Below, one piece after another: positions 13,051-26,000 of a DNA stretch of 64,000 nucleotides; positions within the stretch are counted from its first letter, which is position 1, and each line of letters opens with the position of its first letter. The stretch comes from Vanilla planifolia (taxonomy: Eukaryota > Streptophyta > Magnoliopsida > Asparagales > Orchidaceae). The position numbers and the translations under genes were made by a program. The notes under the pieces were generated by a model. It worked only from the letters and a program-made list of their open reading frames with translations, searched no databases and was not told the DNA's origin. Location of the stretch: contig CM043868.1 of assembly GCA_023846275.1 (NCBI GenBank), forward strand, positions 13,301,755-13,365,754. The letters are read 5' to 3'.

Positions 13051-16000
13051 CTGACTCTTGTTGAAACTTGAGACATACTTATATTATTAGACAAATATGA
13101 TGGACCTATTTGCAATTAACTCAAAAAAATCAACTTACTTAAAACTTTCCATTAAACACAACAAGTACATAGGCTTGATGACAGACTTTTTTTTGTAAAG
13201 CTAAATTAATATATGAGTTATATCAATTTGATATTTTAATCAGTGTTCAATCAATCTTATTAATAATTGTCAAATATAATTTATCAACTTAATTATCTTA
13301 TAATTAACATAATCATAGATATCCCCTCTATCTTATAAAATGGCATCAAACAACTACACACATAAAGTACTTGCTCCCGAGGCCACATCTTCTAGGCTAA
13401 ATCTCTGAAGGCCAAACTCCTCACTCTCTTTGGTCCCAAGCATTACAACACACTTGTGACATATTAACATCTCTCTGGGCAATAAATGCTACTAAAATCA
13501 GTGCTAAAAAATGTGCTATTCCAAATGGGTTATTTATAACTAATATTGTTGATTTTTTTTACATGCAAACACTGATACTGGTTTTTGCATAAAGACAGCT
13601 GAATTGAATTCTTTATCTAGTAAATTCAGATCTAGAACAAGAGGCAATGAAAACAACAGCATTTCTTGAACTCGTTCAAGATTATAAAGTTTTTCCCTGG
13701 ATACACTCGCAAATAGGCATGTCAATCCTTTAGATAAGAAAAAATAGAACTCCCACCCTGCCAACATACTACCACAGGTGACTGGCTTCACTGAAGAAGC
13801 TCGGGTTTTATGAATAAGTTTTCCTTTGCATATCCAAAGAGAACAAATTCTCTATACCACATAAAACCTCTATTTAGGATTGAGAGGGTTGAATTGTAAT
13901 TAACAAATTGAATAACTTACTATCTTTTAACCAAAAAATAGACTTACTAAGAGCTCCTTTTTCTTTCTTCACAGGAATGCAGCAAAGGCTTCCATCATCT
14001 TCATTATCTGACTCGATGATTATCTGCTCCTGGATTCCAAATAATGACTCATGCATGAACAAACTATTGCAGAGCAAGTTGCAGGTGTGCACATATAAGA
14101 GACAGTTGTATGCATGATATTTGAACTGCAACTAAATATGTTATTAATGAAAGATGAGATAATTTTATAGTTGACATTAATGCAAGTCCAGATTAGACTA
14201 ACCAAAATCTGTAAAGTAATGAAATGGCTTATCACAATCCCTTGGCTGATTAGATGATGAGAAAAGGTGATCCCACATTCTTTTTTTTCAGTTAAAACAG
14301 GAAGGTACCTGTTGAACCAGTGGCACTAATGAATGCTTGACGGCTGTGCTTTTACTGGAATTGTTCATTTGTGATTTTAAAACATTTAAAGCGTTTTCTT
14401 CTTTCTTCAAAACTGCGACCTTTCTCGTATGATCCAATGAAGAAAAAGTTGATCTGATTCTATCCAACAATTAGAAAAAAAAATTGGATGAAACCCTCAA
14501 GTGTCAGTAATATAACCAAGCAGAAACAGAAGCTTCAAATTTATCTAATCGCATGAAAAAATTGAGTTCAAAGCAGACAAATGGAAAAAATAGAGGAATT
14601 CAAAGCATAAAAGTGGTTCTCCATCTAATCGCATTAAAAATTTTGGTAGAACAACTAGAGAAGTATGAATGCCACCAAGTACAATGTGTGCTGACTTTGA
14701 GTGTTGCTTCAATCGATCAGGAAACAACCAGCACTAAAATCTGTGTCCGTTTTCATAACAAAAGTCAAGATCCATAAATAATTTATAGACCATTCTGCCA
14801 CCAAAAAGATTGCTTGAGTTTCCAATATAAATTTTATTCAAAAGCTTAAAACAAACGTGATAGATTCAAATTTCCAACTAACATATCAAAGAATCCAATG
14901 TGGAACATTAATATCATTATTTGTAACACATATGGAGCTACCTTCAAAGGGAAATTGCAACAAGCATGCATTCACCTATCTATAAGCACCCATTTTAGAT
15001 GCAGATGCACCAAGTAAAAGACATTATCAACTGCATTCTTGCAACTAATAATGAGGTGAAAACTTGAAACAAGAATGCAAAACAGCTTGCAATAGAGCTA
15101 ACACCATGCTCTTTTAAATTATTTTTTGAACCCTTAATAAAATCAACTTGCAATTCTCAAATGCTTCAACAAACCTTTTTGAATAATTCTCAGGTAGTTA
15201 TCCTGAGATAAAGGCATTTAATAAAGTCATTTGTGCTTAATTCAGTTGATATAATAACCAAATTAAATCCTTGAAGAGCTCAAAAAAGTTAGATACATAG
15301 TCACAAGCACAAATAATTGCAAAGCTTATCATAAAATTATTCGATCAAATACATTTGGCCAGAAACACATATGCAAATGTAACCATAAAACTAAAGCTAA
15401 AAAACATGTCCATAAAAATCTAGATGCATCCAATCCCTTAGTTAGCGTACACAAACATTTTGGCAGAATTATGTTTATTTAATGCCCTAGAATAGAATAT
15501 CAAGATTAAACAACAGCAGGAGGGGGGGGGGGGGGGGGGGGGGCGCGGAGGTTGAAGAAGTTAAAAGCCTACAGGTCAAGGTGGAATTTCATGTAAGCCG
15601 TAGATTTGGAGGATAAAGTGCCATAAAATTTTTTGTATCTTGTCTTCAAAGCAGCAAATCTATAATTTGAACTTTTCTTTCCTCTCTTTATACATATGAT
15701 GTAAGTGCTTGTGTACTTATTGAACAAAAATGAAATGAGTAGATTGGTTGCTATAAGGAGATTCCGTTGATCTTAGGATGAGAAGGCATCATATTCCAGT
15801 TATAGTGTGGAGCCCTCATCATATAGCCCCTTTTCTTTTCTCTCTCTTATTCTCTACTACTCGGTGACATGTATTTATAATTTTTCAACAGTTTTCTCTA
15901 TTTTAGTTGTGTTTCCTTGCTGTCATCATGTTTCATCCATTGCTTCACAATCGAGGTTCTTCAACCCAGCGCTTTCTTGCTTTATCCTACATGAATGATT

Positions 16001-18917
16001 TGAGTTGCCACTGACTTGACTTTTGTCTGAAATAAGAATTTTCAGGAGTTGGCCAAACTCAGATGAACAATAATTGCATCTAATCTCGTGACAAGACTAA
16101 CAAGGTTCCAACTTTCAGCAAGATTTATATCTCATGGACTTCACAAAATAAACTTATCTTTTCTAACATAGAACTATTTGAGATAAAACATGATGGAAAA
16201 CGACAAGGGAAAGATTTTCAAACGTGTACAGATGACATTCTGATTTTTGGCTGTTTTGTTGTCTTCGTATTGGAATGCAGCTGTTAGCCTGCAAAACGAA
16301 AAGTTATTCCCATAATTCCATAAATAATGAACTGAATGCAATATATCGATAAGAATTTATTCCCACACTAGTGTAAAGTCATTTACTACGAATTAATGGT
16401 AGGCTTTTAATTCTATTGTCTTGATTTCAACTTTGTAGTTCAAACATAAACATGTGTTCATAAAGAAATTTGAAAATTTAATTGTAGAAATGAAACTGAC
16501 CTCTCTTGACGATATTGCTTCTGAAAAATTATTGATGGCAAATTTCATATTATTTGTTAAAACCTGTGAAAATAAAAAATATTGTTTTCAGTTAAAATTT
16601 CACTCGTGTGGACAACGTATACTTGAGAAAGTTCAAAAACAACAAACTAATTTGGCAAACTTTTCCTTTAGCTTTGCTTACTAAAATCAGCTTTTAAGAA
16701 GAAAATTCAGTTGCCATGACCGAGAGGATAATCAGAAGACTAAGATTTATAACTATTATAATAAAGATTGAATGGACCAAAACTGTTGGCTAGTTGGGAG
16801 AGCATGGGATTTTTCCTACCAAGATGCTCGACTGCTTTAGAATAAGTTTCATTGTTTGATATGTTAGATCAGTCGTATTCATCAGCATAGTGTAATGATG
16901 ACGAACCATCAATATGGGTGCCTTCTCAAAGTGCAAAAACTTCATATTTTGAACTTTGCCTGAAATCTACACCTTCCCTTCTTCTATCCTTTTGTTACCT
17001 CCCACAAGATCATCGCCAAAGTTTTTGCCCACCGAAAAACTACTCATACACATTAGGCACTCTTTTAAGTCCACTCTCACTTTCACAAATCAACAATATT
17101 CATTCAAAAAATAACATGTGACCTCAACTAAATAAATAATAGAAGTATTTAGAGGAATATTTTATTCCAATGGCATGCCACTTTTGTATGGATTGAGACA
17201 TAGTACAAGATGTTGCAGGCCTACAGCATTAGACCCTAGATCTTAGTTCAGTGGCAAAAGCATGGTTTGCAAACTTAAGAATGGCATGATCCATTTGTAC
17301 AAGCATATTATAGTGGAGGAGCCTCTTGATCTTTCAAAGTAATGAGAAAGTAATAGGAAAGAATACTCCCTAGTAACTATTACCTTTTAAGGAAAACCAA
17401 TTCTGCGAAGACAAATTGAAGCTTCCAACTCAGATACTCAAGAATGACAATATAATGTCCTAATACTCGTAAACACAGTCAGATATGAATTTTATCAGCA
17501 TGCAAAATATATTTCACATAGCTAAAAATTGATATGTGAATAAATTTCAATAAAGTTAATTAAAGGACGAATTTTGGTTGTTGTCATAAATTTTCGGAGC
17601 TCTAGTTAAATTTTAATAAATTTCTGAAGTTAAATAGAATTAATTTGATTCTTAATTCATTAATTTGTTTTTTTCTAGTTGAATTGGCTACGGAACCCTT
17701 GTGACAGATGGAAAGGATTGCAAACGTGGTGCGGTTCGGGAAAATTCTCAAAACGTGCAGATAGAGAGCTCGGGAAGAAATCGAGGGGGAACTCGTAGCA
17801 AGGTATTCCAAGGAAGGAAAAGCGAAGGTCGAGCCGACGATCGAGAGAGGAGATGCAATGGAAAATAAGTTAAAATATAGCAATCTATGGAAGACCTGAG
17901 CGAGCCACGGGGGTTTCCATCATCGATAAATCAGGGGAAAGCAACACCATTGCCACGATTTCAAAGCACTGAAAGAGAAACGTAAGGTTTTGCAGTTCGG
18001 CCTTTTGATTTTTGCTAACATGCATGAAGCTTTTTCATTCTTGCTAAGGAACAACTAAAAGGTTGTGTTCTAAAAATAGTCATAAAGCTTCAGTTGGGGA
18101 AGGCTTAAATTTCAATGTTACTTGATAACGTTTTTAAATAGAGTTGTCGTGAGGTTTTTATTGAAAAATATTTTATTATTGTGTTTTTAGCAAACAGAAA
18201 ACTAAAAGAAGTGTTGTCAAATTAGGATAAACTTTAAAAAAAATACATAAGATCAATATCTAAATATAATTCCTTTTTATTATTAGTATTTGTATAGTAT
18301 TATGAACTATAAGAATTAATTGAAGATAGAATATAAATTCTTTGTAGAAAATAAAGGAGAAAAGAACAAAATAAAAGATTGAGACATTATTAGAAGCTTA
18401 GGCAAATGAATTCAATTAAATTATAATTTTTCAACATAATATGACATCTATAATGCATGATTTGATTTGCATGTTAAGATGTATTATGAAACATAATAAA
18501 ATAGAAGATTAAAAAATAAGTATAAGATATTATATCAGATAAAGATAATAAGATTAAATATCTTGTTAAAAAAAGATATTGAAAAAATAAAATTTTTCTT
18601 AACTTATCTTCATGATATCATGATATATGATAGGCTCCAACATATGATATTGAGCATGATAAGCACTAGTTTTATATCGAGCCATGAGATGGTATCAGAG
18701 ACTTTTGTTACTGCTAGCATTTAGTACAAAGTTGATGTACAGAGGTAATATATGATTAATATGACTGATCAGCTATGATATGCCTACAGAAAGAGATCTA
18801 GAGATAATGTGATTAGATGTCAGAAATGACATAAAATATGATAAAAATATAAGGTATGATCTTATAGGAAATATCTAAGTCCAATTAAAAAGAAAAAAAA
18901 GAAATATACAAAACAAT

Positions 18918-18973
<56 letters not shown>

Positions 18974-21900
18974 CTAAAAAGAAAATATTGATTACAAATA
19001 TAAATATTTGTACACACTTATATATCAAGCATGTTACTCATCTTTTTTAATTCATTAATATGTTATATTTTCTCTTATGATTGTAACATTTGATAATATA
19101 TTTTTATCATATTTTGTTATTTATTCATATAAAATTCAACTAATGAATATTGTATGTTCACTCTCCTATTTATATTACAAGACATGCCATAAATTCACAC
19201 AGAGATGATACTTAGAGTAGTATATAAGGTTTGTGTGTCTAATATCTTATGCATACAAATAATGTCGTTAATATTATGCCTTTGAGTGAAAATAGAACAA
19301 GTACACATGTATTATGTTTTGTTGTAATATTGTTAATATAATAATTAGAATAAAAAAGTAATATGTTATTTTTTTCGTCATTTTTGTTTATAGTGATATT
19401 TATGTCCTCAAATTATGTTGTTATACTCTGATAGTACTGTATTTATAGTAAAAAATTATAATAACTAAAAGACAGAACGTGACAAACAAACACTTCTCCA
19501 AATATGTGCATGATATTCTACATGTTGGCAACAATAGCATTGGATCTCCATCAAGACAAACGATTAATATTTTTTTATTAGATTAGTTTTCTTTTTTTAA
19601 AAAAAAATAGAACTAACATGAAGAAAGGGGTCTAAATCTCTTAAAGTTTGATGTAAAGGCAAGATTAAGAGAGAACTACTGAGAAAGAAGCTCTCCTCAC
19701 ACATTAATCTATTGCTAATCTAATGAACATTTTGAGTCACACTAACAACTTAGTTTATTCATGTTTCAAATATTTTCTTTGTTAAATATAAGCTATATTT
19801 ATTTTCTCTTCATCTTCAATCCAATATTTGTTGTTGATATCAAACGCTGATCTACATCTCTTACATTTTTTTGCATCAATGAACACAGCACAAGAGAAAG
19901 AAATTAGTGATTTGAAAAAATTGGTAAGAAAGAAGGATTGTGTGAAAAAAGTGGGCATTTGTTTTATAAGGTTAGAGCTAAGAGATTGGAAAAAATATTT
20001 ACCAACAATAAAGAGGAAAAGAGAAATTTGAAGGACATATTAGCCTTTTTTTTTGTATTAAAGATCAAAGATCATTCGGAATTTAGGATCAAGAAGTGCT
20101 AAAAAAATTACCATATTTAAAGTTTGAGAAAATAACCCGTACATCACCTTATTAGATATTTCAATCATTAAATTAGAAGGTTGCCATAGTTAGCAGGCTA
20201 GTAATTTGACTGCTTGATTTAGAATTGATTCATCTACTTAGTTTTGTGTTAATTAGCTAAGTTGAATCATCCAACAACTAAGATTGGACCCTTGATCTAG
20301 ACAAGTTTTAAAAGGTGAAATATAGTGTTTAGCGGATATTTTTGGGATTTCTTTTAGGATTCATACCTTAAGGAGCCATAATTATCATTGTGATCTCAAG
20401 TTTTGGCAACTTTTAGTGAAATATTTTCTACTTATCACTTGAACAACTCGATAATAAGGTGAAATGAGGTTCTAAAGATGGAGACTCAATATAATCAACA
20501 AAAAAAATCATCATCATTGAACTTAAATGCATTTTTATGATTTTTTATGACTATCTGTGATCAATTTTGTTCACCATCATTGAATTCTCCATCATTTGTA
20601 CTTTTTTGACGATCCTCAATTTGGTATCAGACTACAGATTCATTCTCTTGCTCCAATAGTAAATGACTTGAGAACTAAATTAATATTCTTATTTCTTTTT
20701 AGTATATAATAAAATTTTATATAAAACATGTGAATAGAATATCTTATTAAATTAGAATCACCTACCAAACTAATAACCTTCAAGATAACTATGTTACGTA
20801 TCGGAATAAATAAATAATAATATATAAAAATAGCTTAAGTATGAACTATATTTTAAATTAATTTATCATTATATTTGCATCATGATTATTAAATTTATTT
20901 ACGAAAAAATAAGATGAAAATATCTTTCATTTGAAATGGGCAATATTGGCAACATTGATAATTAGACCATAACTCAACTTCAGCATCTCGATTCATCTTC
21001 AAATCCAACATTAGTTCTAACGTCATCATTGTAGACCTTATCTAATGATAAGCATCTTAGTAGTATGTTACTTAAGCATTTTATAGCAATAATACATCAA
21101 TCTTTTAAGCTTTTGTGATAACAATAGACTATTATTATGTGCTCAGTTCCAGTTGTTCCATTATAACATCTTCATTGCCTCAATACAACAGTCACAACTC
21201 AACATATTTAGTCTTACCAATTGTCTCAATCAATCTTATTGCTTCAATATTTTGGCCATATCGTTTTAGTTTATACTCTAATTTGAGTGATTTTTTATTT
21301 GTTGGAAAATTAAAAGGAAGAATTACAAATTTGTAGTTTTTATATTTGTGAAATTTTGTTTGTAACTTGGAATAAAACTGCAATTAGCAAACATTAAGTA
21401 AATTGATTATATTTTGCATTTTCTTTCATATAAGACCTACATCTTGATTTTACATTTTTTTCAACTATTGACATGATAGAATGGCCAACCTTAATGTATG
21501 GTATATCTTCATATATGCTACTTAATGTATAAGGTTGCATAAACTTCATGCTTGTGCAAGTTTTAAAAAAAAAAATTCCGCATCATGACAAATCGACTAG
21601 ACTTAAAGAGGAAGAGTGGTGATGCCTAAGTGGTCAAATAGCATCACCAAGTTATCAAGCTTCCAAATAAATATTTCTCCAAATATGTCATTCTTCTTTT
21701 TGAGTATTGTTGCTTTCTTTGTATTTAGTTTTTTTTCTCCTCTCCATTTGTGTGCTTTATAAAATGTGTGTTGACTAAGCTTCTTCTTAAATTAAGTTTT
21801 TAATGTCATCACTCATGATTAATATTAGTGCAACACTACATGAAGGTCTTCTTCAATCATTCTACATTTTTTAAGGATAAATTTTATTAATATTTGACTA

Positions 21901-22956
21901 TATATTTGGAGTTTTTATCCATTCAATTAACTTAAAAAAATTAGAAAGTGCTCACAAAACTATAAGATTTACTTAGAGATTCATGCACAAAAGTAATCAA
22001 GTTATTTAGTGTACTTTGTAGTGATCAAAGGAGAATGATATAATTAAATGCCATAACACTCAACTACCATAATCATTCCATATATCTCTAAGTGAATCTA
22101 ATCAAGTTATGAATTTTTATATCACACATAAAGTTTGAAAAAAGTGAGAAGTAACCTATGAAGGTATTTTGTAAGTGAAAATAATGATAAATCTTCTTAC
22201 ACATGATTTTGAGCCGTTTAGAATAAATTTGAGATAAAATTTAAATAAGATGTCTATGTGATTTATTGATAATTCTAATAGATTAAAAAATCTTGGAAAA
22301 CTACTTAATGTATAAGGTTGCATAAACTTCATGCTTGTGCAAGTTTTAAAAAAAAAATTCCGCATCATGACAAATCGACTAGACTTAAAGAGGAAGAGTG
22401 GTGATGCCTAAGTGGTCAAATAGCATCACCAAGTTATCAAGCTTCCAAATAAATATTTCTCCAAATATGTCGTTCTTCTTTCCGAGTATTGTTGCTTTCT
22501 TTGTATTTAGTTTTTTTTCTCCTCTCCATTTGGTTCTGGTTTTGCAGCTAATGTTGTATGTTTTGAGGTTTCTAGAACTGATTATTTGCTTTCGTGTGAT
22601 TTTTTACTTTTATATATTATTGCCTTTATTGTAACTATGATATAGTATTTTGTGTAACTTTTTTATTTGTTAAGACCTTTGTATTCCTAAGCTAAGGACA
22701 TAACTTCTATGCTATCCCAATCCTCCTCGTTAGGAACCATCGTTGACTGACATGCATTGTGTGATCCCATCAAACATGCAAATATGTGTAATGTCATACA
22801 TCACTTTCTTCATTGCCAATGTACTGAGCTTTGAACTTTTGTTTCTAATAGAACTTTCATATGTTGACAATGGAGTCACCACATATGTAATAATTTTATT
22901 ATTGGAAGCATCCATTAATCCATAGCATTCACATTTGAATATATTGGTTCAGACAC

Positions 22957-23009
<53 letters not shown>

Positions 23010-26000
23010 TAGAGAACAACTTCACAAAACCTTATTTCATGGCATTGCATTTATCTAGATTTTCTATTGACAAGAGCTCCTATTTGATGAAGGTAAAGAC
23101 AATAGCAAGATATTTGATGGCCTAGTAAAGGCTTTATGCTTCTATAAGCATTACAAAAACTCAAGTTCAGGTTTTTTTTTAATAAGAGCATGATAGGGTC
23201 ATCAACAACATCAACATTAGTTTAGTGGTTTTAAATAATTTAAGCTCTACAGAAAATTAGCTATTTGATTTAGCAAGTACTTAATACCATTATACTATAC
23301 TTTTTTAGTGACACAAGGACCTAAGGTTATTCTGGAATTTAGGCTTAAAAACTAAATGGAAAACTGTCAAATTTGAAGTTCAACAAAAGAGTTGAAAGGT
23401 CACCAGTCCTGATTGTTCAATCTTCACACAAGCAGGTGACAACAATAAGAAGGTTGATAGAAGATTTCAAATCAATTTGGCAAACCGATGTACTAATCAG
23501 CTTAATCGAATCATCTGATCTTGCTACTGGACTGCCCAAACCTGATGGGCACTAAAGGGATACAAGAAGTATTTAGAGGAATATTTTGGGATTTATGCCT
23601 TAAGGATCTAAACTTGTAAATATTATTGTAATCTCTAGTTTGAGCAGGTTTTTAGGACGAAAAAAAATTTTGAGTTTTCCATTCACAATTTCTTCTTACT
23701 GCTTGATGAGTTCCTTTGGGGAAGGGACAGCAATCATCAACTACAACTGTTATCTTCTAGAATTGAGTTGCCCAACAACAACTTTACCGTCAGCAATTCA
23801 ATGTTTGCTTTGCAATGAAAAGAAGCACCTGTGCATGGTTAAGAGGAAACTTTGGATACACTGTGCTTCTTGGAATAGAGAATCTAAGTAACATTGAAAC
23901 ATTTATAAAAACAAGTAAAATTCCCCTTGAAACTAGTCTGAAAATCTTCCACGTAATACTCAACTGGCCAGTGGCTTTGGTTCCTCAAATTGGTCAAAAA
24001 CAGGCACAAATCAATTGAACCAATCATATAGCTTCTACCAGAAGTTGCAATTGAACCAGCTAGTCTTCTTCTCTTCTTGTTGGTGCAGTTGAGTACTTTT
24101 TCTCATAAAGCTAAAGTCAAACCATGGTTTATGTCTTTTTGAGATAATTTGCCCTTCAATTCACTTGAACCAGTAGGTTTGATTTTATATTCTCATTCTA
24201 AAACTCTTTTCCCAATCTCAGGATTGTAGACCTCTTTTTAACATGATTGAATTCCAATTCACAGATATTTGTAGTCACGTGTTTTCCAATCTCATTTGAA
24301 ATCTAACGGGATCAAATTGGCAATCCATCATCCAATTCACGGCAAATTGTGCCAGGGACACGTCTCTTATTGTCTAAAATGCGTCTAAAGAATCAAACAC
24401 TTTCTTAAATAAAGTAAAAGAGCCAAATGGACAACTGGAAACACTATCTTAACATGTCCAAGCATATTAATGCTAAACATATGTACAAGAGAAGTTAAAA
24501 ACTGAATAGTCCAGAATTGTTTACCCATCACAGTTGTCAACTGAAATAGATTCACATGTCAGTTTGTACATCAGAAAAAAGATATATCATAGAATGCACC
24601 AATTAGATTTAAGCTTTGAGACAAAATTGTTACCAGAGTTTGAACATTGTTGGAATAAAAGGTCAATGCAGACCAATAATTGTCAATTGTGAGCAACAAT
24701 GGTCCATAAGACTTGGAGATCATAAACCTTAGAATAAGCTGAGTTGAAAAGAATGTTCTACTGCACTTGATTCTTTTGATAATCAATTTTGTAAACAGTA
24801 GGCAATAGAACTAATAGCCTTGTCGTTTTGAGGGCCATTCACATTCAATGAACGAGCAGCTTCATGATGCAAATGTCAACATAGATATAGGCAAATGCAA
24901 TTCAGAGAGAAATTAAGCAATTTTAGCTCCAAAACTCGGATGCTAATAGATGAAAATTGCATGATTTTAAATCAGCTATACACTAAATAAATATTACCTC
25001 TATGCTTTTTGTAATAATCACGTATATTTCACGTTGAAATCCATGCAGCTGTGCTTCGATTTGCTTTGGAAGTGTAGGAATGGCAGTAGCAATATCATTT
25101 ATTTTATTGCGATCAACTTCCTTCATCATTTGATCAGAAATAGACTTCATGCTCCCATCAAGAAATGCTTTGATAGACTCTTCTTCCTTGAGCTGACATC
25201 ACGGTTAACAATGAATACACAAAGAAGCCTATGAAGATATCCTAAATAAATGGAGCTTACCACTTGCTGCATTGAATTATCAAGAATATTCATCTTTTGA
25301 CGTATAGTTTCCACTGGAAGATAAATAAAGTCAAGTGAAACTATCAATTAAATTACATGATACACATTCAGAGCCTAAGAAATCGTCACCATCTAATGAT
25401 ACTTCTTTGACAGCTCTGTTCAAATGCATGACATCACTTTGAAGGGCATCTAGGATCATACCCCACTTGTTTAGCGAACTTTCTAGAAATCGTAATCTGA
25501 TTTCAAGCTCTTCACTAACTTGACCTATTCAAAAATTTTAGATGAGATGCTAAATTGCAGCCATAAGATTTTTTTACAATGGATTGAAAACTGCCAATGT
25601 AAAAATAATAAGAAATTAATGAATTAAAGTTTCAAATAAAAAAAATCAATTCATATCACATAAATCTGTCATTAACTTAGTTTAGTTCTTCATTTGATAA
25701 GAACGTACATCTATTGTCCGAAGCCATGGTCGTACCCCAACGTCGCATAACATTGTTGGATGTTCTTGACAACTGAATCTGAGAGTCATCTCTAGTTGTC
25801 ATCAATGGAGCAATTGCAGATAACTTTTTTGATGACTTCTCTCTTTCTTGAGAATCAAAATTCTATTTTAACATGCCATACAACAATAACAAAGAAAACT
25901 GAATAATATAGTTTTTTTTTTGTCTCATTTATGTAATTGAAACATGACAAAGCTTTAATTAAAATTGGCAAATAGCAGTAACTAAAAGGAAAGCAATTTT

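Larger units (their letters stand above)
14460..24997 (-). other. PAIR1 intron region with unplaced exon(s) and retroelement debris
   Basis: This 10.5-kb stretch lies between the sixth recognised PAIR1 exon (ends in phase 0) and the 14309-14459 exon, which needs two bases from its predecessor. At least one exon must therefore be hidden here. One candidate is near 24785-24850, reading 'ARSLNVNGPQNDKAISS' on the minus strand. The only nearby acceptor (ATGAAG) is one base out of frame, so I do not call it. The rest is AT-rich with two primer-binding-site-like motifs, direct repeats, AT tracts and a G homopolymer, listed separately. Confidence 0.6.

Noticed and set aside
13540..14235. Open frames on both strands around the PAIR1 acidic exon as separate genes
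   Set aside because: The conserved part (IIIESDNEDDG) fits in phase as PAIR1 exon 13948-14029 with proper splice sites. The remaining frames are intronic chance frames.
22398..22925. Open frames of 60-78 residues near 22.4-22.9 kb
   Set aside because: They are hydrophobic, low-complexity frames in AT-rich DNA. One spans a recent direct repeat and none has a recognised domain.
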